Shown: positions 39,186 to 49,091 of the stretch, in pieces
Position numbering within the stretch: the first letter of the stretch is position 1
Layout: the number at the start of each line of letters is the position of its first letter
NCBI GenBank assembly: GCA_024743215.1
Contig: JANSWZ010000008.1
Location: forward strand, 1-64,000
Direction of reading: 5' to 3'
DNA length: 64,000 bases
DNA from: Alphaproteobacteria bacterium
Lineage (GTDB): Bacteria > Pseudomonadota > Alphaproteobacteria > Rhizobiales > GCA-2746425
Made by a program: the position numbers and the translations under genes
Notes under the pieces: generated by a model
What the model saw: the letters and a program-made list of their open reading frames with translations, nothing else
Databases searched by the model: none
What the model was told of the DNA's origin: nothing

Positions 39186-41957
39186 TTACAAACTCTCCAG
39201 CTTTGTCTCCGCCGCTTTGTCGGGCGTCAGCAAACGCTGATAGACCATTCCAATCAGCAACAGCACACCGCCAAGCCCGATGAATGACAAAGCGCGCCAG
39301 ATGCCAGTCAGGTTCGACATGTCGATCAGGAACGCTTTGCAGGTTACAAGCGCAATAATGCCGCCGGAAATCATCCGGCAGAAACGCCAGTTACGCACCA
39401 TGCCCAGCGCCAGCAGTGCAAGCCCGATCAAAAGCCAGACAGCCGAATAGGTGTAAAGCTCCAAATCTCCGGTTGGACCCGTCGCCAGGTTTTGCGGATG
39501 AAAGGCCAGCCTGATGGTAAAATTCACCCACAGGAAGAGCAGCACGGCGCTGAGGCCGAACAGCGCATCAGTATAAAGTTTGGACCGCCTGCCCATACTG
39601 CGCCATGCCAATACCCCATACAGAATGGCTGGCATCAGATAGGAGAAGACCAGCTTGTTCCAGAAAATGCTGCTCCCCACCGCGGCATTTGTGAGCATCG
39701 GATTGTAGGCGAACATCAAATTACTGATGGCAAACAAGACCCCCAACCCGCCCAGAACAGTGGCCGATCCCCGCAGTGGTACGCTTCTTTCTGTGCGCTT
39801 GATCTGCAGCAAACCGAGCGCAACACCACCACCAATGAGGGTTAAAAGCGCACTTTCTTCCAGCGTATCGATGGGGCCGAAAAGATTGGACGGATCCAGC
39901 GCATGAAGTGCAATCACTGCAATGGCAGCAGTCACGGCTGAGACAGCGCAGACCTCCATGGCATCAAGCCAATTATCGCGCTTGGTAGCGCCCAGCAGCA
40001 TGGCCGCATAAACAAAGGCCGCTGCCGGAACGGCATAGCCGACCAGCAACCAGTTGAAGATTGGGGTGGTGCCCAGAGCATCGCCAACGATGAACGGGTC
40101 CCACAAGATGCGCAGCACCCACAAAAGCACCATCGCCACCGCCATGGGCCGCAATGCAGGCATGGCCCGCTGGCTGTAGCACCATGCCAGAGCCGGAGCC
40201 AGCAAAGCCACGGTAACGGTCAGCACCCACCCGGACAGAAGAATCCAGATCGCAAGAATGATCGAAGCCAGAGCGGCAACAGCGTAAAAGTCCAGCACTC
40301 GGGCGCGGAATCCAGTGGTTTTGGGCAGGTTTCTGAGTAGCCATTCCATACTTCCCAGAAAAAACACAGCCAAAGCAAGCGCCAGTAAACCGAAGGACAG
40401 CGATGATGTAACCACATCAAATCTGAGATAGGACACCAGCAGCAGAACCGTTGGCGCAAAGGTTCCGGCAAAAGCAAATTGCAATTTGGACCGCGTTCCC
40501 ACAATCCCGCGCAATCCGGCAGCGGCAAACAGGAAAACCAACACAGCACTGAGCAGCGCATACAGACGCACAGCCTCGGTCAGACGTAATTCTGGCGGCA
40601 CAGACCACACGCCCAATGTCGGATTGTAAATCTGACCAAGAGCATCCAGCGCATTGCCCGGCAGGTTCCAGCCTGCATGGCTGAAAATCGCCAGACCGCT
40701 GGCCAGATAGGCCAGAAGCCGCAGCGCAGAATACTGGTAGGCGACAGCCAAAGCCAAAGCGCTAAGGCCCACCAGAACAAGGGCTGAGAACCCGTCAACC
40801 GGGCTTTGCAAGACCACAAACAGGAACAGCAGAAACGGAACAATCAGCGCGCCAAACGCAGTCCAGTCAACAGCCTGGCGCAATTGGGGTCTGGCGGCAT
40901 AGAGGCTGACCACAAACACAAACAGCACCAAACCAAGCGTCAGACTATCGTAGACTGTCAAAATCCAACGCTCGCCAACACCTGCCTCAAACACCATCAC
41001 AAGGCCGATAAAACACAGACCCGCGGTCGCAATCAGAGCGAGCCAGCGCCAGACCCTCAAACGCGCAACACCGAAGGCGGCCACACCGACAGCCAGTGAA
41101 TAGCCACCAAGTCCTGCAATGTTAGGCTGTTCGGCACCGATCAGAAACGGAACCGCAAAACTGGCCACAAGTCCTAATGCGGCCAGCATTGGTCCATGCA
41201 GCAAAGCTGCCGCCATGGTTGCCAGCGAAACGACCGCAAGCGCGACAAATGTCAGCGCCGGCGAGAAGAACCCATAGAGCTGATAAGCCGCGTAAATTGC
41301 CGCAAACATGGCAATTGTCCCTGCCGCTGTCAGCACGGCGGGAATGTCTGCCGTGGGGAAACTGGACAGCGAGAAGCGGGTGCTATGCCGCCTCGCCCAT
41401 TCCCCCAATGCGCATAATAACAGCCCAAGACCTATGCCGAGCGCAATACGCACTTGCGGCCCAAGCAGGCCCTGCTCAATGGAATAGCGCGCAAGAAGCA
41501 CCGTTCCAAATGCCAGCACCCCACCGCCAAGCCAAACAGTCCATTTGGCACCAACAGTCTGCTCCATATCAGTGTCGGCTTTGCGAATTTGCGGAGTTGG
41601 TATCGCTGCACTGATCGTTTCAGGTTTTGGTTCGGGCTCCGGCTCGGGCGCAGCCTGTGCTGTCTGCAGGGCTTCAACCGGCGGCACGTCTTCTTGTGAA
41701 GGGGCAGTATCTTGCTGTTCTTCAGTGGCGGCACTCGTAGCATTGTTGATGAGGTCTGGCGCATCCGCCTTGATCGACGCTGCGCTTATGGCCTCCGGAT
41801 CCGCCTCAAACAGCTTAAGCCGTTTTTCCAGAGCCGTTACCAGCGTCGTCAACTCTGCCAGTTTTCGCTTCGCATCACTTACTTTCGACAAGGCAACAAA
41901 GGCAACAACTGCGCCCACAAACATAAAAATAAGCGTGAGAATAATAAGGAAGAGCAT
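39186..41957 (-). CDS. DUF2339 polytopic membrane protein
   Basis: A 923-residue inner-membrane protein. After a first membrane helix (residues 1-25) come a coiled coil (KRKLAELTTLVTALEKRLKL), an acidic/proline-rich linker (about 60-130, repeated PEPEPEPKPE-like) and then about 25 hydrophobic helices from residue 140 to the end. This is the layout of DUF2339, a large family found across Proteobacteria, with no established function. The GxxxG-rich block WLGGGVLAFGTVLLARYSIE opens the membrane region. It stands alone, convergent with the copper chaperone gene. Confidence 0.88.
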   Translation of the reverse strand: MLFLIILTLIFMFVGAVVAFVALSKVSDAKRKLAELTTLVTALEKRLKLFEADPEAISAASIKADAPDLINNATSAATEEQQDTAPSQEDVPPVEALQTAQAAPEPEPEPKPETISAAIPTPQIRKADTDMEQTVGAKWTVWLGGGVLAFGTVLLARYSIEQGLLGPQVRIALGIGLGLLLCALGEWARRHSTRFSLSSFPTADIPAVLTAAGTIAMFAAIYAAYQLYGFFSPALTFVALAVVSLATMAAALLHGPMLAALGLVASFAVPFLIGAEQPNIAGLGGYSLAVGVAAFGVARLRVWRWLALIATAGLCFIGLVMVFEAGVGERWILTVYDSLTLGLVLFVFVVSLYAARPQLRQAVDWTAFGALIVPFLLFLFVVLQSPVDGFSALVLVGLSALALAVAYQYSALRLLAYLASGLAIFSHAGWNLPGNALDALGQIYNPTLGVWSVPPELRLTEAVRLYALLSAVLVFLFAAAGLRGIVGTRSKLQFAFAGTFAPTVLLLVSYLRFDVVTSSLSFGLLALALAVFFLGSMEWLLRNLPKTTGFRARVLDFYAVAALASIILAIWILLSGWVLTVTVALLAPALAWCYSQRAMPALRPMAVAMVLLWVLRILWDPFIVGDALGTTPIFNWLLVGYAVPAAAFVYAAMLLGATKRDNWLDAMEVCAVSAVTAAIAVIALHALDPSNLFGPIDTLEESALLTLIGGGVALGLLQIKRTERSVPLRGSATVLGGLGVLFAISNLMFAYNPMLTNAAVGSSIFWNKLVFSYLMPAILYGVLAWRSMGRRSKLYTDALFGLSAVLLFLWVNFTIRLAFHPQNLATGPTGDLELYTYSAVWLLIGLALLALGMVRNWRFCRMISGGIIALVTCKAFLIDMSNLTGIWRALSFIGLGGVLLLIGMVYQRLLTPDKAAETKLESL

Positions 41958-42222
41958 TATTTGAATCCCGCCCCATAAAGCCTTGGGGAAACTGTAATAG
42001 GCGTCAATTCAACACAAATACAGCAATATTGTGTTTGTGATTTGGAGATCGCCAAGGGTCAAGACCCAGAGTTTCATAGAATTTATCAGATGATCAATTG
42101 GATCACGACAACAACCGTGAGCAAAGGAATTCCAACATGCTCGGCGGCTCGTCTCACCCTGGATTTGGGATCAGCTTCGCCAGTTCAGGCAGGTTTTGAA
42201 CCGTGAACACATATTGGGTGCC

Positions 42223-43479
42223 CTACTCGGACAAGGGCAAGTCCGGTGACCGACCCACTCGCTCGGCCAAGCGGGTCACGGTCAAACCCTGCACAATGAT
42301 CGAAAAAATCACGACGATATAGGTTGCGGTCAGGATCACTGGCTTCCATTCGCCGTCAGGCAAGGAAAGCGCCAACGCCACAGAAATGCCCCCCTTCAGT
42401 CCGCCCCATGTCATGATAGGAATTACACCATCGCTGAACTCCCGAAACGGTTTCAGCATCAGAACCGGGACCGATACGGAGACCAACCGTGCCAACAATG
42501 ATAAGAAAATGGCCATGAAGCCTGCAATCAGCAAATCAGTTTCGAAGGCCACCGCAAAAACTTCAAAGCCAATCATCAAAAACAACACGGCATTCAGGAT
42601 TTCATCGACCATCTTCCAGAAAGCGTCGACATATTGGCGGGTCTCCTCGGACATGCCGTGTTTTGCACCAATATCGCCGATCAAAAGCCCGGCGCAGACC
42701 GCCATGATGGGCGCTGAAACGTGTAGCAAAACAGCCAATTCATAGCCCCCGAAAGCGAGGCCAAGGGTGATCAGAACTTCAAGTGAATAATCGTCGATCA
42801 GACGCATCACCCTGAAGGTGAGCCAGCCAAGCACAAGGCCTAAAACCGCTCCGCCCAGAGCTTCTTGCACAAACAATTGCGCTGCACCCGCAAGTCCCGA
42901 ACCATGGCTCTCGCCCGAGGGAAAAGCGAGCCCGATAAGGACCAGGAAAACGACGTAGCCAACACCGTCATTAAAGAGACTTTCTCCGGCAATTTTGGTT
43001 TCCAGCGACTTCGGCAACTCCGCCTCACGCAACACTCCCAACACAGCGACCGGGTCGGTGGGCGAAATCAACGCACCAAAAACCAGTGCGACCATCAATG
43101 GCATCCCGGTAAACCAGCTAAATCCCACCCCAACGATAGCGGTCGAAAGGCCGATGCCGACAGTTGCCATCAGAGAAATTACCAGCCAGGATTTACGCAG
43201 ATCCGAAAGCTTGACATGCAAGGCCCCGGCAAACAGCAACAGGCCCAGCATGCCTTCCAGCAACGCATCGGAGAAATCCAGCCCCAGCACCTGCGCACGG
43301 ACCTGTTCTTCGACAGTCAGAGCCGGAAACAGCGCGTCAGAGGCAATCACTGCGAATGAGGCAAACAGTGCCACCACAAGAATGCCAATGGTCGATGGCA
43401 GTTTCAGGAACAGGTAGTTTATGGTCCCAAAGGCCCCGGCCAGCACAATCAAAAGCGATGCAATCTGAAGAAGTGACAT
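42223..43479 (-). CDS. Cation:proton antiporter (CPA1, NhaP-like)
   Basis: A 418-residue inner-membrane protein with about 12-13 helices, exchanging Na+ or K+ for H+. The CPA1 core is recognised by ALVFGALISPTDPVAVLGVL (about residues 131-150, S-x-T-D-P-V), followed by IAGESLFNDGVGYVVFLVL (E and N-D ion site) and MTWGGLKGGISVALALSLPD near the end. The final residues are a short acidic tail; no C-terminal regulatory domain is present. Probable roles are pH and salt homeostasis. It stands alone with no co-directional neighbour close by. Confidence 0.92.
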   Translation of the reverse strand: MSLLQIASLLIVLAGAFGTINYLFLKLPSTIGILVVALFASFAVIASDALFPALTVEEQVRAQVLGLDFSDALLEGMLGLLLFAGALHVKLSDLRKSWLVISLMATVGIGLSTAIVGVGFSWFTGMPLMVALVFGALISPTDPVAVLGVLREAELPKSLETKIAGESLFNDGVGYVVFLVLIGLAFPSGESHGSGLAGAAQLFVQEALGGAVLGLVLGWLTFRVMRLIDDYSLEVLITLGLAFGGYELAVLLHVSAPIMAVCAGLLIGDIGAKHGMSEETRQYVDAFWKMVDEILNAVLFLMIGFEVFAVAFETDLLIAGFMAIFLSLLARLVSVSVPVLMLKPFREFSDGVIPIMTWGGLKGGISVALALSLPDGEWKPVILTATYIVVIFSIIVQGLTVTRLAERVGRSPDLPLSE

Positions 43480-43939
43480 ATTCGTCCTTTTTGGTCAGCT
43501 TAACAGGACAAGTCTATATGCCGAAACACCCCGCGAAAAGGCACGATCTGCGTACTGGATTACAGTAGAAGCTAACCGAACCCGCAGTGCGATAAAGGTC
43601 TTTGAACGGCTCGCAGCATGTTAACCCCGGGCTACAGTATGAGGCCAGATAATCAAACTTGGTTGACCACTTTCGAACCCTGATTTTCAAGCTGTCTCGC
43701 CTCTCATGAAATCTGTTCATGCTCAGAAACAGACTTTCTTGCGAAGTGTTTATCCAGTGGCGCGGGAAGACAGAACTTCGAATTTTCTCAACCTGGCGAT
43801 TGAATGGCAGAAGTACGAAATTGCGATCTCGAACGTTCTATTTCACGTATCCGGGCTTTTTGCACGAGGCGATTTTCTAGGTTCAGGGCGCTGCCGAAAC
43901 ATGCAGCCTCAAATCAATTTGGCAAAAGGAACTTTCGAA
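43480..43939. other. Non-coding region between the antiporter and a secreted-protein gene
   Basis: A 460-base spacer between divergent genes. It should hold promoters for both. An in-frame upstream extension of the secreted protein starts at 43706, but its reading lacks a ribosome site and signal-like features. I see no repeats, tRNA or small gene. Confidence 0.5.
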
Positions 43940-44506
43940 ATGTCAACTCGCCTCAACTTACTCCTTCTTCTGCTCATGCAAGTCTTGTTGCTTGTCACGC
44001 CACTTGCAGTGTACGCCCAAGACACAGATCGTCCGGTGAACTGGCCGACAACCACTGCGGTCCAGACTGAAGCTGGTCAGATAATACCCGCTGGTGCTTT
44101 TGGAATTGTCCAGATTGACACTCCCCGCGCCGCAACGCTCCTGCACCTTCGAGGCGTTATGGGGCGCGGCACTGCGACCATTAGAAGTGAGGGTAAACAC
44201 GACTGCCTGATCTTGCCGATCCGATTTGTCGCCGGCGATTTCGGGGGCGATAGCATCTCGGCCCATACGAGAAAGCCAATTCGTCTGATCCTTCAAACCG
44301 CCGCGGTCGCCAAAGCGCTTGCGCGCGGCGAAGACGTTGTAAGCGACATGTATCGCACCAGCAGTCAAATGACCGATTCAAATGCAGATATCGTCATTGA
44401 AAGAGGATTGAGTGATGGCTACGGCTTTGTCCTCAACCCAGGAGCATCCGTTGTTGCCGATATATTTGGCGCAAAGGCAAGCCGCGCCACCTGCTCGAAA
44501 CTATAA
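43940..44506 (+). CDS. Secreted protein of unknown function
   Basis: A 188-residue protein with a strong signal peptide (MSTRLNLLLLLLMQVLLLVT, cleaved near VYAQD). The start at 43940 is chosen because AAGGA lies just upstream and the signal peptide follows at once. The mature part is mostly beta strands with one disulfide candidate (KHDCLIL and ATCSKL). No family is recognised. It is convergent with the AraC-type regulator gene, with a hairpin between them. Confidence 0.65.
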   Translation: MSTRLNLLLLLLMQVLLLVTPLAVYAQDTDRPVNWPTTTAVQTEAGQIIPAGAFGIVQIDTPRAATLLHLRGVMGRGTATIRSEGKHDCLILPIRFVAGDFGGDSISAHTRKPIRLILQTAAVAKALARGEDVVSDMYRTSSQMTDSNADIVIERGLSDGYGFVLNPGASVVADIFGAKASRATCSKL

Positions 44507-44513
44507 GGCTAAA

Positions 44514-44551
44514 CAGACAAGGCAGATACCGTCAGATATCCGCCTTGTCTG
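44514..44551. terminator. Bidirectional terminator-like hairpin
   Basis: Arms 44514-44523 (CAGACAAGGC) and 44542-44551 (GCCTTGTCTG) with further GATA/TATC pairing inside. It lies after the secreted-protein gene and overlaps the last codons of the convergent AraC-type gene. Confidence 0.6.
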
Positions 44552-45554
44552 AACGAAACTGCGATGGAGTCTGCCCGGTGATCCGGCGAAATTCAGTGTT
44601 GAAGTTCGATTTACTGACAAAGCCGGCGTCAAACATCACTTCCGTGATCGGCAAATCAGTTTCGCGCAAAGCATTTTGCGCATGACGAATTCGGAACCCA
44701 TTGATGTATCGCGAGAAATTTTCACCTGTCATGCGGTTGATTGCCATTGAGACATCCCGGACAGGCACCGATAAGCGTCGCGCCACTCGCGCGAGTGTTA
44801 AATTGCTGTCTGTGTAAATGTGTTTTTCGTTCATCAGCGCATCAATTGCCGCCAACATTGAGCGGTCACTGTCAGTGGGTTCCTCGGAACCCGCAAGATT
44901 GCTTTTTGAACCCCTCAGCAACATCGGGACACCAGCAAGGGCGACAACAAAGACAAATGCCGTGAACACTCCCGATACGCCGGTCAGGAATGTCACGATA
45001 AAAGCGTCCCCGGCAAACGCACTGGCGGCAACGATTAAAAGGTCAGATGCCACGATCATACCAAGCAAGATTGTGGTGGCATAAACCGCAGATCGCAGAA
45101 TACGCAATGCGTGCGGTGCTACATGCACGAAGTCATCTGCGTTACAGGGCAAAAGCCGTGCCGTCCGAAACAGGTAGATACTGGTGAACACCAGGACAAA
45201 CACATCCGCCGAAACAGGGACGTTTACCAATATAGCCACCTGCGCCAAGGCCACCGGCATGCCGTGCACAAGCAGCGTTTTTTGCCATTTCGGTTCTGCG
45301 TCCTTGGTCAGCGCGTTGAAACCAAAATAGGCCAACGGTGCGACCATCACAGCGACCAATGGCTGAACCCGCGCCGCCCAATTGGCGTCAAAAGAAAGTC
45401 GAAACCCCAGCAACAAACTGACGATGGCCAAAGCCAGTAGGAAACTGCACAAGAACAATCGCGCAGGAAACGGCAAACGTGTGTCTTGCGCCAATGCAAA
45501 AGCGGCGATAGTCGTCAAAACGCTGACAAGCCAGACAAGGGGTAGAGTGATCAT
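44532..45554 (-). CDS. Membrane-embedded AraC-family transcriptional regulator
   Basis: A 340-residue protein with about seven hydrophobic helices in the first 215 residues (PLVWLVSVLTTIAAFALAQD and following) and a C-terminal AraC-type double helix-turn-helix (about 240-337). The latter contains NLTLARVARRLSVPVRDVSM, the second HTH PITEVMFDAGFVSKSNFNTEFRR and the family end GQTPSQFRSDK. Such proteins sense a membrane or envelope signal. The target is unknown. The region upstream holds decayed gene remnants. Confidence 0.88.
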   Translation of the reverse strand: MITLPLVWLVSVLTTIAAFALAQDTRLPFPARLFLCSFLLALAIVSLLLGFRLSFDANWAARVQPLVAVMVAPLAYFGFNALTKDAEPKWQKTLLVHGMPVALAQVAILVNVPVSADVFVLVFTSIYLFRTARLLPCNADDFVHVAPHALRILRSAVYATTILLGMIVASDLLIVAASAFAGDAFIVTFLTGVSGVFTAFVFVVALAGVPMLLRGSKSNLAGSEEPTDSDRSMLAAIDALMNEKHIYTDSNLTLARVARRLSVPVRDVSMAINRMTGENFSRYINGFRIRHAQNALRETDLPITEVMFDAGFVSKSNFNTEFRRITGQTPSQFRSDKADI

Positions 45555-45683
45555 CAGTTTCCGCGATGCTAAAGGGCTGGTTCAACCAGATTATTCGGTT
45601 TTTCTGGCAAACTCTACAATTTCTCTGCCGGCACTGTGTTTGCACTGGTCGTCTTTGTAACCTCCTCTTCGAGGCTTTCGAGA

Positions 45684-45932
45684 ATGCGCCTCTCATAGTG
45701 CACAAATTTAACGGGCAACTTGGGAAAATCTCCAAGGAACAGCGATCCGGTGAGTGGCCGGTTTGGAGAGGAACCTGCACAACCCCTCCTTTTCAGCCTT
45801 CGCAAGACTGTGTGGCGGACATGGTGAAAAGGTCACCAAAACAGAAGACATCGGGCCAGCCATTGAGCGAGCCCTCGCAGTCTATGGCCCTGCATTGTGG
45901 TTGAAATCATGACGGACGCGGAGTTGGTTTGA
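45684..45932 (+). pseudogene. Remnant of a thiamine-diphosphate enzyme (acetolactate synthase-like C-terminus)
   Basis: Only the C-terminal ~80 residues are readable, and only across frame changes. APLIVHKFNGQLGKISKEQR and SGEWPVW read in one frame; near 45801 the frame shifts to give FARLCGGHGEKVTKTEDIGP and AIERALAVYGPAL; 2 extra bases at about 45896 shift it again to give VEIMTDAELV and a stop. This matches the end of ThDP-dependent enzymes of the acetolactate-synthase superfamily. The gene's N-terminal 85% is gone, so it is a decayed fragment. Confidence 0.6.
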
Positions 45933-46250
45933 GCCGCGTGGCATCTGATGTATGCACGCATTACCGACACAGGCGGTCCAAGGGTGATTGAGCACATCAT
46001 TCTCAACAACCCGACTACTCTCCATGGGTTTGATGCAAGAAAATCACGGTGTCGCAAAGCCTGTGTTTCCAATTAGAAATACGGACCTTGGTAAACGACC
46101 TATCAAATATCAAAAATCGGCGTGTCCCGCCGTGTTCGCGTGTATAGCTTAACAAAACATTTACGCTAATTTCTGGACATCAGATGTTCAATCAGCGATA
46201 TACCATTTTGATTTTTGATGAATACATCGAAAATCACCTCAGGGGTAACT
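45933..46250. other. Decayed region with a possible amidohydrolase remnant
   Basis: Directly after the ThDP-enzyme fragment the same frame reads TGGPRVIEHIILNNPTTLHGF (about 45978-46040). It resembles the C-terminal end motif of amidohydrolases (NPxxLxGF), but is too short to be sure. No intact gene is seen in these 318 bases. The following truncated binding-protein gene starts at 46251. Confidence 0.35.
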
Positions 46251-46403
46251 ATGAACAATAAGACGCGATTATCACTAATTTCGGTGTTTTTGGTAATTTG
46301 CCAATTCTTTCTCGTAGTTTCATCCCAAGCTCAAGAAACCACTCCCTGGACGATTGCAGTGGTTGGTCCGATGTCAGGAGAAAGTCTAAGTTTGGACACC
46401 TAG
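46251..46403 (+). pseudogene. Truncated periplasmic binding-protein gene (signal peptide + first strand)
   Basis: A 50-residue reading with an AGGGG ribosome site. It has a signal peptide (KTRLSLISVFLVICQFFLVV, cleaved near SQAQE) followed by TPWTIAVVGPMSGESLSLDT and a stop. IAVVGPMSGE is the canonical first strand of Leu/Ile/Val-type (type 1) periplasmic binding proteins, which are about 350-400 residues long, so only the start survives. It may still be expressed as a tiny exported peptide. Confidence 0.55.
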
Positions 46404-46430
46404 GACAATAACAGTCGAGCAAGATGGACT

Positions 46431-47777
46431 ATGGTCGCAGCGCTTGAAGCAGGCATTATTATTCTGGTTTCAATTGCCCTCATTCAGGGTTTTTTGCGTG
46501 TTGGCCAAGAAGCTACAGCCATTTTCTTTATCTTAAGCGCAGTAGCTTTGATCATCGTCCACTTAACGAGTTTTTATTTTCGCTGGCAAATGACGCCCGC
46601 TTATCTCGTTGCCGCAATTTTACTCCTCGTATTGATATTTGGTGCCCAGACAGGAAGCATAATCAAATTTGCAAGCATCAGCATTGCGGTGCTCTTGCTG
46701 CCTCTATCCTTTGCGCTCTCAATTGGCTTTCCGGTTAAAACCCTTCCGACGCCAGAAGGCCCACACGCGGTTGGCGTCGCGGAGCTAAATCGTGGATATA
46801 CGCCCGGAAATCACATCGAAGGCAATTCGAGTGAAAAAAGGCAACTTCATCTAAAAATCTGGTATCCGGCAACTTTTGACAATCAAAAGAAATATGCCCG
46901 CGACACATTATGGAGTGACTTCCATAATTCTGAGCGTTTCTCACGGGTTGAACGCTTTTTTACTGCCTATCTTAAAAACATTGAAACGCATTCCTTTAAG
47001 GCCGCGCCCATTGCTTCCGATCGCGCAGAACGGTCAGTTCTAATATACAATCACGCCCTACTTTCTACAGCATCAGACAATACGCTTTTGATGGAATTTT
47101 TGGCGAGCCATGGCTATCTCATTGTCAGCATTCGGCACGAAGACCAACGATACGAATATGCGTCGCTGCAAGAAAACCTGTCTAAGGAGGAACAAGCCAG
47201 GGATCTGGAAAACTTCAAAAGATTGGGTGCGGATATCGATAGGAAGGCGCGCGCGACCTTGTCGTTGCAGACCTATCAGGCAAGCAAAACACTGCCTGTC
47301 ATCGTTAGGCGACGAGCATTAGACACTGAATATGTGATTGATAATCTCAATTCCATATTGAACACCATACCAGGATGCATGAACCGCACTTGCGTGAATG
47401 AACACAAGTTAGGCCTTGTGGGCTTATCCCTGGGAGGCGCCGTTGCGACCGAGTTTTGTAAAAGAGATCAACGATGCCAAGCAGCCGTCAACCTGGATGG
47501 TGGTATATTCGGAACCAATATCCAAGCGCCTGTCACCATTCCTTACCTCATGCTCTACAGCGAACTCAATGAGGGCGGAAATGACTTCCTCAAAGAGGCG
47601 TCGGGCCAAACCTATGAAGAACATACAATTAAGGGCGCAATGCATCTGGATTTTCATGACGCTACTTTCACTCTCCCCGCATTGCGTTGGTTTAGATTGC
47701 TCGGACAAATTGGCGGTGAAGAGATGACCCATCAAAAAAACGAACTTGTTTTGAAATTTTTGAATGACAATTTGTGA
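46431..47777 (+). CDS. Alpha/beta hydrolase with N-terminal membrane segments (PAF-acetylhydrolase-like)
   Basis: A 448-residue protein with four hydrophobic helices in residues 1-105 (AGIIILVSIALIQGF, ATAIFFILSAVALIIVHL, etc.). They are followed by a lipase-like domain: HLKIWYPATFD, the strand RSVLIYNHALLST, the nucleophile elbow GLVGLSLGGAVATEF (Ser), VNLDGGIFG and the histidine region GAMHLDFHDATF. This order matches the PAF-acetylhydrolase isoform II family. The start ATG lacks a good ribosome site. It probably acts at the membrane on lipid esters. The preceding genes are broken, but this one reads intact. Confidence 0.75.
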   Translation: MVAALEAGIIILVSIALIQGFLRVGQEATAIFFILSAVALIIVHLTSFYFRWQMTPAYLVAAILLLVLIFGAQTGSIIKFASISIAVLLLPLSFALSIGFPVKTLPTPEGPHAVGVAELNRGYTPGNHIEGNSSEKRQLHLKIWYPATFDNQKKYARDTLWSDFHNSERFSRVERFFTAYLKNIETHSFKAAPIASDRAERSVLIYNHALLSTASDNTLLMEFLASHGYLIVSIRHEDQRYEYASLQENLSKEEQARDLENFKRLGADIDRKARATLSLQTYQASKTLPVIVRRRALDTEYVIDNLNSILNTIPGCMNRTCVNEHKLGLVGLSLGGAVATEFCKRDQRCQAAVNLDGGIFGTNIQAPVTIPYLMLYSELNEGGNDFLKEASGQTYEEHTIKGAMHLDFHDATFTLPALRWFRLLGQIGGEEMTHQKNELVLKFLNDNL

Positions 47778-47909
47778 AACAGCAAACAAACCAGAACATC
47801 AGGTTGCCTCTTCGGTGTCGGGTACATGTCATCCTGGCGTTTGAGGCCCTAAGATGATGCCTATCCCGGCCCTGGCAATAATTGGCGGAGTTTGTCAGTG
47901 CCCTGTCGG

Positions 47910-48548
47910 CTAGCCTGCATACAAATTGTCAAACGCGCTGGACTGCAACTTTCCTTCTCTCAAAAGGTATTGCACGGTATATGCGACGGATAGCGCATCG
48001 TCTCGCGCATCATGCCCCTTCAGCGGCGGATGATCGACATCATAATAATCGGCTAATTTGTTGCTGGGCGTCCGTGCCAAATCCTCAATCGGCATGCCCG
48101 CCGCGAGCAGGAGTTTGACGGCATTGTCGAACCGGTTTGCCGGGATAGTCGGTTCAATGCCGGCCACATAGCAACTGATTGCGAGCATATTCAACTCGTC
48201 CTTGCCCCAGGACCAGAAGCGAGCACCCTGTGAGAAACGATCGACGCGAGCGAGAGCTTCCGACAATGAAACACCCTCAACATCAATATTCTCTTCAGTG
48301 ATTCCAGTCAGCTTTGTGAAAAATGGATCAAGCGCATATCGCTCGCCGTAGCGGTCGATCGGCACAACATAGACCATGAACGTATCCAGAATTGGGAAAT
48401 CAGCCTCCAAACCCAGTTTTGCAGCACCGATCTGAGCAATGACTGGATCGGGGTCGTCAGCCCCGCACCAGAACCGCCGCTGCGACCCTTCAAGGCAAAG
48501 AAACTCACAGTCGAAAAGGATTGCCGTTCTCATGATCATGATGTCCAA
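47910..48548 (-). CDS. DEDDh 3'-5' exonuclease
   Basis: A 212-residue exonuclease of the DnaQ/RNase T superfamily. Motif I is AILFDCEFLCLEG (D and E), motif II falls in SWGKDELNMLA, and motif III HDARDDALSVAYTVQYLL has the H-x-A-x-x-D pattern of DEDDh enzymes. Two further ATGs near the start (MDIMIMRTAI) leave it uncertain by 3-5 residues. It probably degrades DNA or RNA 3' ends. It stands alone, convergent with the hydrolase gene. Confidence 0.8.
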   Translation of the reverse strand: MDIMIMRTAILFDCEFLCLEGSQRRFWCGADDPDPVIAQIGAAKLGLEADFPILDTFMVYVVPIDRYGERYALDPFFTKLTGITEENIDVEGVSLSEALARVDRFSQGARFWSWGKDELNMLAISCYVAGIEPTIPANRFDNAVKLLLAAGMPIEDLARTPSNKLADYYDVDHPPLKGHDARDDALSVAYTVQYLLREGKLQSSAFDNLYAG

Positions 48549-48785
48549 GGTTCATTGGCCAAAGTCGTCTGCAATACTAATGGAACGCCCGCCAAGGGCA
48601 ATGCTGGTTCGGTTTGCTGTCGATGGCACCGATTTCAAAAAGGCAACATCTGCTTGGAGCCCATACTGACATATTCCTTTCTGTGGCGAATGCCAGTCTC
48701 CCGGTAGCCTCACCCAATTGTTAGCCCCCCCCATCGATCAAGATTGCATTGACTAATAGCTAAATGACTATGTATTGTCATGCTT

Positions 48786-49091
48786 ATGACCGACCGTCTT
48801 GAACAGTCCAAAGCGATAGCAAGTGATTCCCGGCTAGCCATTCTGGGATGGCTGGCAGATTCGAATACTCATTTTCCGCATCAAGTGACAGGCAATCCAT
48901 CAGAGATCGGTGTTTGCGTCACTCTTCTGTCCGAGAAACTTGCGATGGCCCAACCGACGGTGAGCCGGCACCTTGAACTGTTACGTCGGGCGGGTTTCCT
49001 GAAAGTAGAAAAGATCGGCCGCTGGTCTTTCTTCAAGCGAGATGAAGTAGCAATCTCCGACTACAAGGCGTGGCTCAATGAGCATCTTTGA
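48786..49091 (+). CDS. ArsR-family transcriptional regulator
   Basis: A 101-residue winged-helix repressor, starting at ATG 48786 (MTDRLEQSKAIASDSRLAIL) or 2 codons earlier. The HTH reads CVTLLSEKLAMAQPTVSRHLELLRRAGF, followed by the wing VEKIGRWSFFKRDE. No obvious metal-binding Cys box (ELCVCDL type) is present, so the signal is probably not arsenic or heavy metals. Its end overlaps the next gene by 14 nt, indicating an operon with the hydrolase. Confidence 0.88.
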   Translation: MTDRLEQSKAIASDSRLAILGWLADSNTHFPHQVTGNPSEIGVCVTLLSEKLAMAQPTVSRHLELLRRAGFLKVEKIGRWSFFKRDEVAISDYKAWLNEHL

